64,000 nt of DNA from Methanobacterium sp. Its GTDB lineage: Archaea; Methanobacteriota; Methanobacteria; Methanobacteriales; Methanobacteriaceae. The stretch is from the NCBI RefSeq assembly GCF_038562635.1, contig NZ_JBCFBO010000001.1, positions 1,193,869 to 1,257,868 on the forward strand, given 5' to 3'. The notes below the pieces were generated by a model, which saw nothing but the letters and a program-made list of their open reading frames with translations, made no database searches and was not told where the DNA came from. Below, one piece after another: positions 56,901 through 64,000 of this stretch. Within the stretch, counting starts at the first letter, position 1, and the number at the start of each line of letters is the position of its first letter. Position numbers and translations under genes: made by a program.

Positions 56901-57673
56901 ATATAATGGTAATGGCAGGTACAAAAGATGCTGCAAATATCATAGAAAAGTTAAGCAGTACAGAAAAGTTCAATATACTTGCCACAACCACTACATCTTA
57001 TGGTGCAGACATTGCAAAAGCAGCGGGTGCAGATGAAATAATTTCTAAAGGGCTTACCCTGGAAGAACTGGTTGAAGTAATTAAAACAAATGATATAAAC
57101 ATTTTAATAGATGCTACCCACCCATTTGCTGCAATTGCAACCCATAATGCTATAAAATCTTCAAAAATAACTGGAATCAAATATTTAAGGTTTGAAAGGC
57201 CATTAGAAGATTTAAAAGAGAATGATCTGATTTATGAAGCGCCTTCATTTGAAGAAGCCGCATTAAAAGCAGAGAAACTAACTAAAGGCAGAGTTTTGCA
57301 CCTTGCAGGGGTTTCAACATTAAAACCTGTGGTTGAAAAAATTGATTCTTCAAGGTTATTTGCAAGGGTACTTCCATCAGTCAATTCCATCCAGAAATGT
57401 ATTGACCTGGGAATAAAACAGGAAAATATAATAGCAATGCAGGGCGTATTCTCAAAAAAATTCAACAAAGTATTGTTCGAGGAATATAACATATCTCTCA
57501 TTATAACAAAAGAAAGTGGAGAAACAGGCGGAACTCTATCAAAAATAAGTGCTGCCGTTGAACTTGGGCTTGATGTAGTATTGGTTACCCGCCCAAAAGT
57601 TGCAGAACTTGAGAATAACGATATTTTTATAGATCTAGATGAAATAGTTGATTTTATGTTAAAAATTACATAA
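56897..57673 (+). CDS. cbiJ: cobalt-precorrin-6A reductase (CbiJ/CobK)
   Basis: A 258-residue CobK/CbiJ enzyme that uses NADPH to reduce a ring double bond during cobalamin-type corrinoid synthesis, which methanogens need for methyl transfer. Recognisable: MAGTKDAANII at the start, LIDATHPFAAIATHNAI near residue 75, KYLRFERP, and ITKESGETGGTLSKI near 210. It is translationally coupled to the P-type ATPase gene, though no functional link is evident; no other cbi genes are near. Confidence 0.92.
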   Translation: MNIMVMAGTKDAANIIEKLSSTEKFNILATTTTSYGADIAKAAGADEIISKGLTLEELVEVIKTNDINILIDATHPFAAIATHNAIKSSKITGIKYLRFERPLEDLKENDLIYEAPSFEEAALKAEKLTKGRVLHLAGVSTLKPVVEKIDSSRLFARVLPSVNSIQKCIDLGIKQENIIAMQGVFSKKFNKVLFEEYNISLIITKESGETGGTLSKISAAVELGLDVVLVTRPKVAELENNDIFIDLDEIVDFMLKIT

Positions 57674-57896
57674 ATCATTATTTAAATTCTTTAAAAACAT
57701 CCATATAATTTTAACTTTATTTTTTAAATTATTTCTATCCTTATTTCCAATTTAACTGTTTTTAACACTGGTCGCTTCCATTTAGGACTAATTACAATAT
57801 TGGAAATACAATATACTAACCATAACCATACCTAAAGATAGTTAATATATATAGCATATGTTCAAATAAGATCAACTCAACGTATGAGGTGTTTTT

Positions 57897-58643
57897 ATGG
57901 ATAATCATGACTATGTTTTACTTGCATCTATTTTTACAATAGGCCTACTTATTGGCCTTGCAATTAATGGAGGCACCTCCTATTTTACAGATACTCTCAC
58001 AGTGCCCGATGATCTCAACCAGACTTATACAAATGCCATTGATGACGCTATGATCGCAGATGATAACGAAATCAGTACAAATCTCACCCCCATTACTGAA
58101 GATAATTCCAATTTAACCTGGCAAGGAAATAGCAGTGATAAAAGAGTTTTAGTTGTTTTATGGACAACACATAAATCCAGCTATCCTGTCGGAGGAAATA
58201 TAACTACATACTGGGGTGAAACATGGGTTACAGCTGTTCCTGAGATAAAAAACTTCTTTAAATCCCATTCAATTTCCGAGCAGTACCTCCAGTTAAGAGT
58301 GGCACAGCTTTTAGGTTTACCTCCAGATTCAAAGGATGATTACTTTGTAGAAGTTTGGGTAAATCCAAAAGACCTTTTTAGACCAGCACCTGACAACGAA
58401 ATCAATGATACAACTGCACAACTGGATTTCCCAAGCTCAGTTGATCCGGCATATGAGAAATGGTTCGATAACAACATAATATCTTCCTATTTCCCTAAAG
58501 AGTACCCCTGGACACGGTTAGGATATACATATGATTGGGGCAACCCCAATTCCCACATAGGACTAAGCGAGTTCGTGATGAAAAATAATTCAAATATCAC
58601 AGTTAAATCAGTGCAGACAACAAAGGAGTATCTTGCCTCTTAA
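57897..58643 (+). CDS. membrane-anchored extracellular protein of unknown function
   Basis: A 248-residue protein. An N-terminal helix (LLASIFTIGLLIGLAI) anchors or exports it, then a Thr/Asn/Asp-rich linker of about 60 residues and a domain of about 160 residues starting KRVLVVLWTTHKSSYPVGGN. The domain contains VTAVPEIKNFF, EVWVNPKDLFRPAPDNEI and a WFDNNIISSY segment; I cannot match it to a family. AGGTG stands upstream of the ATG, and the region ahead has a TATA-like TTAATATATA at 57841-57850. Confidence 0.72.
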   Translation: MDNHDYVLLASIFTIGLLIGLAINGGTSYFTDTLTVPDDLNQTYTNAIDDAMIADDNEISTNLTPITEDNSNLTWQGNSSDKRVLVVLWTTHKSSYPVGGNITTYWGETWVTAVPEIKNFFKSHSISEQYLQLRVAQLLGLPPDSKDDYFVEVWVNPKDLFRPAPDNEINDTTAQLDFPSSVDPAYEKWFDNNIISSYFPKEYPWTRLGYTYDWGNPNSHIGLSEFVMKNNSNITVKSVQTTKEYLAS

Positions 58644-58868
58644 ACCATTTCCATTTTTTATTTTTTTATAAACAGATACATCTATTGTTGCTATGCGTAT
58701 AAAGTGTTTATTATTAATTTTTTAGGTTAAATAGACATATCATGATTTTAAATGTATTTTTAAGATTTAAATTTTGTTTGTATAATAAAATAAGTTATTT
58801 ATTACAAAAAAGACATAATTATAACCATCTGTATACAAATAAATTAAAATATAAATGGAGTTGTAAAC

Positions 58869-59345
58869 TTGAAATCAATAGTTCTATATTATTCAAGAAC
58901 TGGAAAAACAGCCATAGCTGCAAAAGCCATTGCAGATAAAATATCCTCCGAAATAATTGAAATTAAAGACCTTAAAGGTAGAAAAGGATTTATAGGTTAT
59001 ATAAAAGCTGCCCTTGATGCACGAGGCATGAAAACAACACCTATCGAACCAAATACTATAAATGTTGCAGACTATGATACCATCTGTCTTGGAACACCAG
59101 TATGGGCTGGAAAACCAGCTCCCGCCATAAATACCATTATAAAAAACATGGAAATTAGAGGAAAAGATATTATTCTATTTATAACTCTTGGGGGAAACAA
59201 CTACAAAGATGCACTCAACTCAATGAGCAAAGAAGTTGAAGCAGAAGGAGGCAATGTAATTAAAACCATTGCAGTAATAAAAAGCGGTAATAAAACTGAA
59301 GCAGATATTGCAAATGAAATAAATAAAATAGATATTAATATTTAA
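58869..59345 (+). CDS. flavodoxin-like protein
   Basis: A 158-residue flavodoxin-fold protein. The FMN phosphate loop is YYSRTGKTAIAA at residues 7-18, and later loops TPVWAGKPAPAI and TLGGNN fit FMN ring binding. Such proteins carry electrons or reduce substrates; the partner is unknown. The start is a TTG with TGGAG about 8 bases before it. Confidence 0.87.
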   Translation: MKSIVLYYSRTGKTAIAAKAIADKISSEIIEIKDLKGRKGFIGYIKAALDARGMKTTPIEPNTINVADYDTICLGTPVWAGKPAPAINTIIKNMEIRGKDIILFITLGGNNYKDALNSMSKEVEAEGGNVIKTIAVIKSGNKTEADIANEINKIDINI

Positions 59346-59566
59346 TCCATTTTCAAAAGTAACCGGCAGTTCCATCCCCATGCCCTATTTTAATTAGCAA
59401 TTTTATAAAATTAATACTTATTTTAAAATATTTATGTAGTTTTGTCTAATTATAAACCGTTTTAAAAAATTTAACACAATTTCGTACATTACAAACTATT
59501 TTAAATGAGTAAAAATAAGTAAAAACATACAAAGTAGTATAGATATAATTACAAACAGGTGTATTC

Positions 59567-60355
59567 ATGGCTCCAGAGGATATTTTCGAACTCTATGAAG
59601 AAATAAAGGAGGATTTAAAGTTTATAACTTCCTCTGATATTCGAGCGAAAATAATTATAAGTTTAAAAGAAGGACCAAAGAAGTTAGGTGATCTAAAAAA
59701 TGAAGTCCATATGAGGTCCTCTTCTATTTTACACAGCATGAGCCAGTTAGAAACTAAAAACCTCATAACTAGAGAATTCCAAAGTTATTCACTATCACAG
59801 ACCGGAGAAATGGCAGCAACCGTTCTTATAGACATGGTAAATTCATTCTATTTAATTAAAGAAAATGAAAATTTCTGGTTGAACCATGACATAACTGAAA
59901 TTCCAGAGGATTTAATGGGAAAAATTGATGATTTAAGTGGTTTTAAAATCATAACCTTTCCAGATTTTTCTGAGAAATCCCCATTCCAAGAGCTGCTTTT
60001 AGATTCTAAAGTCATAAAAGGGATTATTTCCCCTTTAATCATTTATGATGAACTTGAAGTGGTAAATAAAAAAGAAGACATACATCTCATTTTAGCTAAT
60101 AATAACTCAAATGAAGTTATTGAAAAATTGAAGTTTCAAGATATATCCATAACCGAAAATATTAAGCTATGGAAAATAAACGGCAATTTAAAATTAATTT
60201 TAATCGTTACAGATAACTTCATATTGTTGAATTTACCCCAAGTACTAAAAAATGATTCTATCAGTTATCTAGTGAGTAAAACTGAAGAATCAATTGAATG
60301 GGGAAATAAATTATTTAATCACTATCTTAGCCAAGCTGAAGAATTAAATATTTAA
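59567..60355 (+). CDS. winged-helix regulator with FilR1/DUF1724-type domain
   Basis: A 262-residue methanogen-type transcription regulator. The N-terminal 85 residues form an ArsR-like winged helix (IIISLKEGPKKLGDLKNEVH, then HSMSQLETKNLITREFQSYSL). The C-terminal domain of about 170 residues fits the FilR1/DUF1724 domain found only with such helices; its ligand is not known. It stands alone; a TIR-like sequence and hairpin cluster G follow immediately. Confidence 0.82.
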   Translation: MAPEDIFELYEEIKEDLKFITSSDIRAKIIISLKEGPKKLGDLKNEVHMRSSSILHSMSQLETKNLITREFQSYSLSQTGEMAATVLIDMVNSFYLIKENENFWLNHDITEIPEDLMGKIDDLSGFKIITFPDFSEKSPFQELLLDSKVIKGIISPLIIYDELEVVNKKEDIHLILANNNSNEVIEKLKFQDISITENIKLWKINGNLKLILIVTDNFILLNLPQVLKNDSISYLVSKTEESIEWGNKLFNHYLSQAEELNI

Positions 60356-60540
60356 TTTATAGTGAATAACATGTGAAAATTCCCTCAAAAAATCAAAGCC
60401 TTCAAAAACCGCTGGTTTTTGATGTTTGAAAATCGTAGCTTACAAACCTTCGGTTTGTGCCATCGAAACCTCTGGTTTCGTGGCCCTGAAAATCAAAGAT
60501 TTTCAAGGCTCCAAACCCGAAGGGTTTGAGAGATTTTGTA
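60356..60540. repeat. TIR-like sequence plus palindromic hairpin cluster G
   Basis: TTTATAGTGAATAAC at 60356-60370 resembles the terminal repeat of the MITE-like element at 62050. Units then follow: TCAAAAACC(GCT)GGTTTTTGA, ACAAACC(TTC)GGTTTGT, CGAAACC(TCT)GGTTTCG, TGAAAATC(AAA)GATTTTCA and CCAAACCC(GAA)GGGTTTGA. The opening (TCCCTCAAAAA) matches that of cluster F. The remaining 150 bases to moeA are AT-rich with nothing seen. Confidence 0.8.
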
Positions 60541-60693
60541 AACATTTTTCTCCAGCTTCGTTCCGTAAACATAACTTATTAAGCTTATAAATTTAAATAA
60601 TTATTTAAATTTAATATTAACAAGTTTTAAAACACTTAAACAATTTTTTTTATAAATTAATAATTCAACATCTGGTTATTTACTATAAATCTA

Positions 60694-61908
60694 TTATCTA
60701 CTTTCTAAAAGGATAACTTCAACTTCAGCTCCTTCTGGAACCAGTTCCACATTTTTATTAATTTCAAAGTATCCATCAGCCTCTGCAATAGCTGTTATTG
60801 CACCAGAATCTTTTAGTATAGGACTTGCCATCCCATTTTCTATTTTAACAAGAACATATTGATGTCTTCCCCTTGATGAATGGTATCTCCTGGACAATTT
60901 AAGTCTTAAAACATCTGATTTTCGACGGCTTACAGAAGCCATTTTTCGCAGGAATGGAGCTACAAGAACGTGGAAGATAGTTAAAGCTGCTGCAGGATAA
61001 CCTGGAAGTCCAAAAACCGGTTTATTATTAATTTTACCGACTATTGTAGGTTTACCTGGCTTTACAGCTATCCCATGAACAAAAACTTCACCAATATCAT
61101 CCAAAACCAATTTAAGTACATCTCCAGCACCTGCTGAAGTCCCACCTGAAGTTATTATTACATCTGCATCTAAATGCTGTTCTATACGAGTTCTGATGTC
61201 ATCATAATCATCTTTTGCAACTCCAGAATATATGGGAGTACATCCACAGGATTTCACTGCATTTGTAATAGTTTGAGAGTTTATATCATATACCTTACCA
61301 TATTCCAGCGTTTCATCATAGCTTATTATTTCATTTCCGGTTGATATCACTGCAACTTTAGGTTTCTTAAAAACAGGTACTTCCCCCATCCCTATAGCGC
61401 CTAAAACTCCAATTTTATCATGAGTAAGTATAGTGCCTGAAGCTAAAAGAAAATCTCCTTCAGATACATCAGAACCCTTAGATGCTATCCATTGTTTAAT
61501 AGCTGCGCTTTTATGCATATGTACATGTCCATCTACTTTCTCTGTAAATTCTACCATTATCACAGCATCTGCACCCTCGGGAACTGGAGCCCCAGTACCT
61601 ACCTCAATACATGTCCCTTTTTCAACTTTTTTCTCTGGTTTATCTCCAGCCCCAATAGCATCGATTAATTTTAAAGTTACAGGATTATCTTCAGAAGCCC
61701 CAAATGTATCCTCTGCTTTAACTGCATATCCGTCCCGTGATACCCGGTTAAACGGCGGAAGATCAATTGTAGCGTGCACATTTTCTGCCAGTACTCTCAG
61801 ATATGCATCCGTTAGGTGTACTGTTTCAATTTCCCGTTTAATCTCTATATTTTCTATGATGCCCTTTACGTCTTCCGAATCAATTATTTTTAAAAACTCT
61901 GTTCCCAT
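60694..61908 (-). CDS. moeA: molybdopterin molybdotransferase MoeA
   Basis: A 404-residue MoeA that inserts molybdate or tungstate into adenylated molybdopterin, needed for formylmethanofuran dehydrogenase and formate dehydrogenase. Layout: domain I and II ([15 protein letters not shown] near residue 50), domain III MPT-binding with STGNEI and [19 protein letters not shown], and a C-terminal beta domain. GTGAT before ATG 61908 favours this start; a TTG opens the frame 15 bases earlier. Confidence 0.94.
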   Translation of the reverse strand: MGTEFLKIIDSEDVKGIIENIEIKREIETVHLTDAYLRVLAENVHATIDLPPFNRVSRDGYAVKAEDTFGASEDNPVTLKLIDAIGAGDKPEKKVEKGTCIEVGTGAPVPEGADAVIMVEFTEKVDGHVHMHKSAAIKQWIASKGSDVSEGDFLLASGTILTHDKIGVLGAIGMGEVPVFKKPKVAVISTGNEIISYDETLEYGKVYDINSQTITNAVKSCGCTPIYSGVAKDDYDDIRTRIEQHLDADVIITSGGTSAGAGDVLKLVLDDIGEVFVHGIAVKPGKPTIVGKINNKPVFGLPGYPAAALTIFHVLVAPFLRKMASVSRRKSDVLRLKLSRRYHSSRGRHQYVLVKIENGMASPILKDSGAITAIAEADGYFEINKNVELVPEGAEVEVILLESR

Positions 61909-62049
61909 GTGAATCACTTTCAAGTTAAATCCGTTGATATACTCTCTTTAAAAATTTAAAGATATTTTATTAATGATATTAATTTAACATATATCCAATA
62001 AAAATTTTCTGAGTTCAATATCTTTAAATCCATATTCCTTTAAATTATT

Positions 62050-62150
62050 TTTATAGTGAATGACCAAATATTTTTGACTACTGTCAAAATTTACAATTTT
62101 CGAATATCTAATAATTTATAAGTTTAAAAAATTACATCATTCACTATAAA
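62050..62150. mobile_element. MITE-like element, copy 2
   Basis: A 101-base element with perfect 14-base terminal inverted repeats: TTTATAGTGAATGA at 62050-62063 and TCATTCACTATAAA at 62137-62150. Its interior matches both ends of the element at 30222-30384 but lacks the hairpin block. No coding frame and no clear target-site duplication. Confidence 0.7.
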
Positions 62151-62650
62151 CCTGATTATATCTAATTAAAAATATTTAAAAAAGATCATATTAATGGTTT
62201 CAACTTATAATTTTAATAAATATTTCTCATTTAACTTAAATACGACATTTTAAGAATTAATTATTTTTAATGGAGTTTCATTTAACCATTTTGTTAAATC
62301 AAGGAACATATTATGATTTAAAATATCTTACTTGATCCTAAATTTAATTAATTTTAATATTTATCAGTTGCCACTTCAATTTAAATAAAATAATGATAAA
62401 AATTATTGTTTAGATGTATATGGTATTCATTTTATACAATGCATTAATCAATTATTTAGATTTTCTATAAAAAACGATCAAAATTTGATATGAAAATAGT
62501 TTTCATTTCAATAATTTTAATAGACCATTTTATATACTATAATACACATATAACTTATAGCAGGAAATAGATGATTATTTTACTAATAAGATTGCTTAAT
62601 TTATCAAAAAATACCTGATAAACCTGTAATTTCACTATTGATTGTATAAA

Positions 62651-62696
62651 ACATGACTATTTAAAAATCTAAGGTTTTTGGACTCGTAAAGTCATG
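62651..62696. repeat. solitary hairpin unit H
   Basis: AAAAATC(TAA)GGTTTTT, with one mismatch, inside an outer pair CATGAC...GTCATG. It looks like an isolated or remnant unit of the palindrome family. Confidence 0.5.
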
Positions 62697-62812
62697 ATTG
62701 TCAGGTTAATCAAAAAGGTGATTAAACAATATAATTAGTATTTATACATTGTTCATCTTATTTATTATGTATTATAAAAATTAGAAAATATTTCAACTAA
62801 GGAGGAGAGTAT

Positions 62813-63124
62813 TTGAATAGAGGCAGAGGACGTGGACAGGATACACAACAGGTTAGAAGAGTAAGGTCTCCAAGAAAAGGAGAAATACCAGGTGTTGTTG
62901 AACAGATATTGGGTCACGGAAAATTAAAAGTCAGATGTGCTGATGGAAAAACAAGGCTTTCCAGAATACCTGGAAAAATGAAAAAGAGGATATGGATAAG
63001 GGAAGGAGATGTAGTTCTTGTTAAACCATGGGACTTCCAAAGTGACGAAAAAGCAGACGTCATATGGAGATATACAAGAACAGAAGCAAACTGGCTTGAA
63101 CGTAGGGGTTATCTTAACTTATAA
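62813..63124 (+). CDS. translation initiation factor aIF1A
   Basis: A 103-residue aIF1A, which binds the A site of the small subunit during initiation. A basic N-terminal tail ([19 protein letters not shown]) precedes the OB fold ([20 protein letters not shown]...[20 protein letters not shown]). TTG start with AAGGAGGAG before it. rio1 follows after about 90 bases, the usual archaeal neighbour. Confidence 0.96.
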   Translation: MNRGRGRGQDTQQVRRVRSPRKGEIPGVVEQILGHGKLKVRCADGKTRLSRIPGKMKKRIWIREGDVVLVKPWDFQSDEKADVIWRYTRTEANWLERRGYLNL

Positions 63125-63215
63125 TCTCTAATACATTTTAATTCATGATTTAGCGATTATTTAATGCTTCATTTTAATTTTATAGTAAACAACTAAAAAG
63201 TATTTGCGGGGCCAA

Positions 63216-63992
63216 ATGGATTCTAAAATATCAAAAGCAGACGACATTTTACAGAAAATATTATCTGAAAAAAGAATTAAGAGCGTTGAGGATAAGCGCG
63301 TTGGAAGCGAAGTATTTGATAGAATAACTCTTAAAACACTTTACAAACTCGCAAATGATGGGTATATTCACAGGTTAAATGGAGCAATAAGCACTGGAAA
63401 AGAAGCCAATGTCTTTACAGGTATAGATAAGAATGATAATTTTGTAGCTGTTAAAATTTACAGAGTTACCACATCTGATTTTAAAAAAATGCAGACATAC
63501 ATCCAGGGAGATCCTCGATTCCACGTAAGAACTACAAATAAACGCCAGCTTATAAATGCATGGGTTAATAAAGAATTTAGAAATCTTCAAAGGGCCGATG
63601 AAGCTGGAGTTAAAGTACCAAAACCAATTGTAGCTAAAAACAACATACTCGTAATGGAGTATATTGGAGATGAAGAAGGAGATGCAGCGCTCCCAATGAG
63701 ACATTCCGATATTAAAGACCCTGAAGAACTGCTAAATAAAGTAATCAATAATATGAAACTTTTATACAAAAAAGCAGGACTTGTACATGGAGATCTTTCA
63801 AGTTACAACATTTTAATTCAAGATAATGAACCCGTAATTATCGATATATCTCAAGGAATGACCAAGGATCATCCAATTGCTGAAGAGCTTTTAAATAGAG
63901 ATATAGAAAATATTACTAAAGATTTTAAGAAATTAGGCGTTAAAACATCTGCAGAAGAAATTAGAAGCGGAATTATGGATTTTAAATCATAA
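63216..63992 (+). CDS. rio1: RIO1-type serine/threonine protein kinase
   Basis: A 258-residue RIO kinase that takes part in small-subunit maturation. Visible: N-terminal helices, the ATP loop [12 protein letters not shown] (about residue 57), VAVKIYRV with the catalytic Lys, the RIO flexible loop with [11 protein letters not shown], hinge MEYIGDEE, catalytic [13 protein letters not shown], and the metal-loop Asp in IIDISQG. GCGGGG before ATG 63216 favours this start; a TTG lies 12 bases ahead. Follows aIF1A. Confidence 0.95.
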   Translation: MDSKISKADDILQKILSEKRIKSVEDKRVGSEVFDRITLKTLYKLANDGYIHRLNGAISTGKEANVFTGIDKNDNFVAVKIYRVTTSDFKKMQTYIQGDPRFHVRTTNKRQLINAWVNKEFRNLQRADEAGVKVPKPIVAKNNILVMEYIGDEEGDAALPMRHSDIKDPEELLNKVINNMKLLYKKAGLVHGDLSSYNILIQDNEPVIIDISQGMTKDHPIAEELLNRDIENITKDFKKLGVKTSAEEIRSGIMDFKS

Positions 63993-64000
63993 ATACGCGC

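Larger units (their letters stand above)
61909..62812. other. 900-base AT-rich intergenic region
   Basis: No gene is seen between moeA and the aIF1A gene. It contains the MITE-like copy 2 (62050-62150) and a single hairpin unit near 62662. The rest is A/T-rich with no SD-led ORF, tRNA or clear RNA fold. Confidence 0.5.

Overview
The window is a stretch of AT-rich chromosome from a methanogenic archaeon of the order Methanobacteriales, most likely Methanobacterium. The evidence is an archaeal-type stalk/translation operon (secE, spt5, rpl11, rpl1, rplP0, rpl12, archaeal alaS), TFE, aIF1A, RIO1, archaeal phosphoglycolate phosphatase, coenzyme M synthesis (comA), a TfuA homologue (McrA thioamidation), and pseudomurein wall genes: MurT-like ligases and pseudomurein endoisopeptidase-like proteins. 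Starts are often TTG or GTG behind clear Shine-Dalgarno (SD) sequences. I see no tRNA, rRNA, CRISPR array, prophage or complete insertion sequence.

Layout. 1-5.3 kb (minus): an exported protein cut by the window edge, a MurT-like ligase with a zinc ribbon, and a giant tandem Mur ligase. 6.0-10.3 kb (plus): hypD, phosphoglycolate phosphatase, a PmbA/TldE-like protein and a radical SAM protein. 10.4-15.2 kb (plus): a duplicated unit of pseudomurein endoisopeptidase-like gene plus small PepSY protein; the PepSY copy of the first unit is a decayed remnant. 15.5-19.8 kb: zinc-ribbon membrane protein, DUF39/ferredoxin homocysteine-synthesis protein, and an MFS transporter flanked by two related tiny membrane proteins. 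20-27.5 kb (minus): ftsZ, secE, spt5, ribosomal stalk genes, alaS. 27.8-32.6 kb: pyruvate-kinase-tail protein, comA, methyltransferase, CofE-like protein, tfe, HD-domain protein. 32.7-39.4 kb (minus): a YhbD-like MerR-type regulator heading a twice-repeated bactofilin/ABC ATPase/ABC permease set plus a third bactofilin. 39.7-47.6 kb: tfuA, LarE-like sulfur transferase, CBS and Usp proteins, an amidohydrolase, and two secreted caspase-fold-like proteins. 47.9-53.6 kb: carB, carA, rimI-like, UPF0146. 54.4-64 kb: Ca-type P-ATPase, cobalt-precorrin-6A reductase, unknown exported protein, flavodoxin, HTH regulator, moeA, aIF1A, rio1.

The least ordinary content is of two kinds. First, intergenic DNA at eight places carries clusters of short palindromes (7-11 bp stems, usually a 3-base loop) whose stem sequences differ between units while pairing is kept. 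Comparing the two endoisopeptidase paralogues shows one cluster as an insertion of about 100 bases in a 5' leader; comparing two copies of a MITE-like element shows another as an insertion; a third cluster supplies the 3' end of the rimI-like gene. Second, the bactofilin/ABC/YhbD locus looks like a membrane-linked cytoskeletal module with its own regulator and a probable operator. The duplicated wall-lysis genes, the secreted His/Cys-dyad proteins and the tfuA-LarE pairing are further leads.
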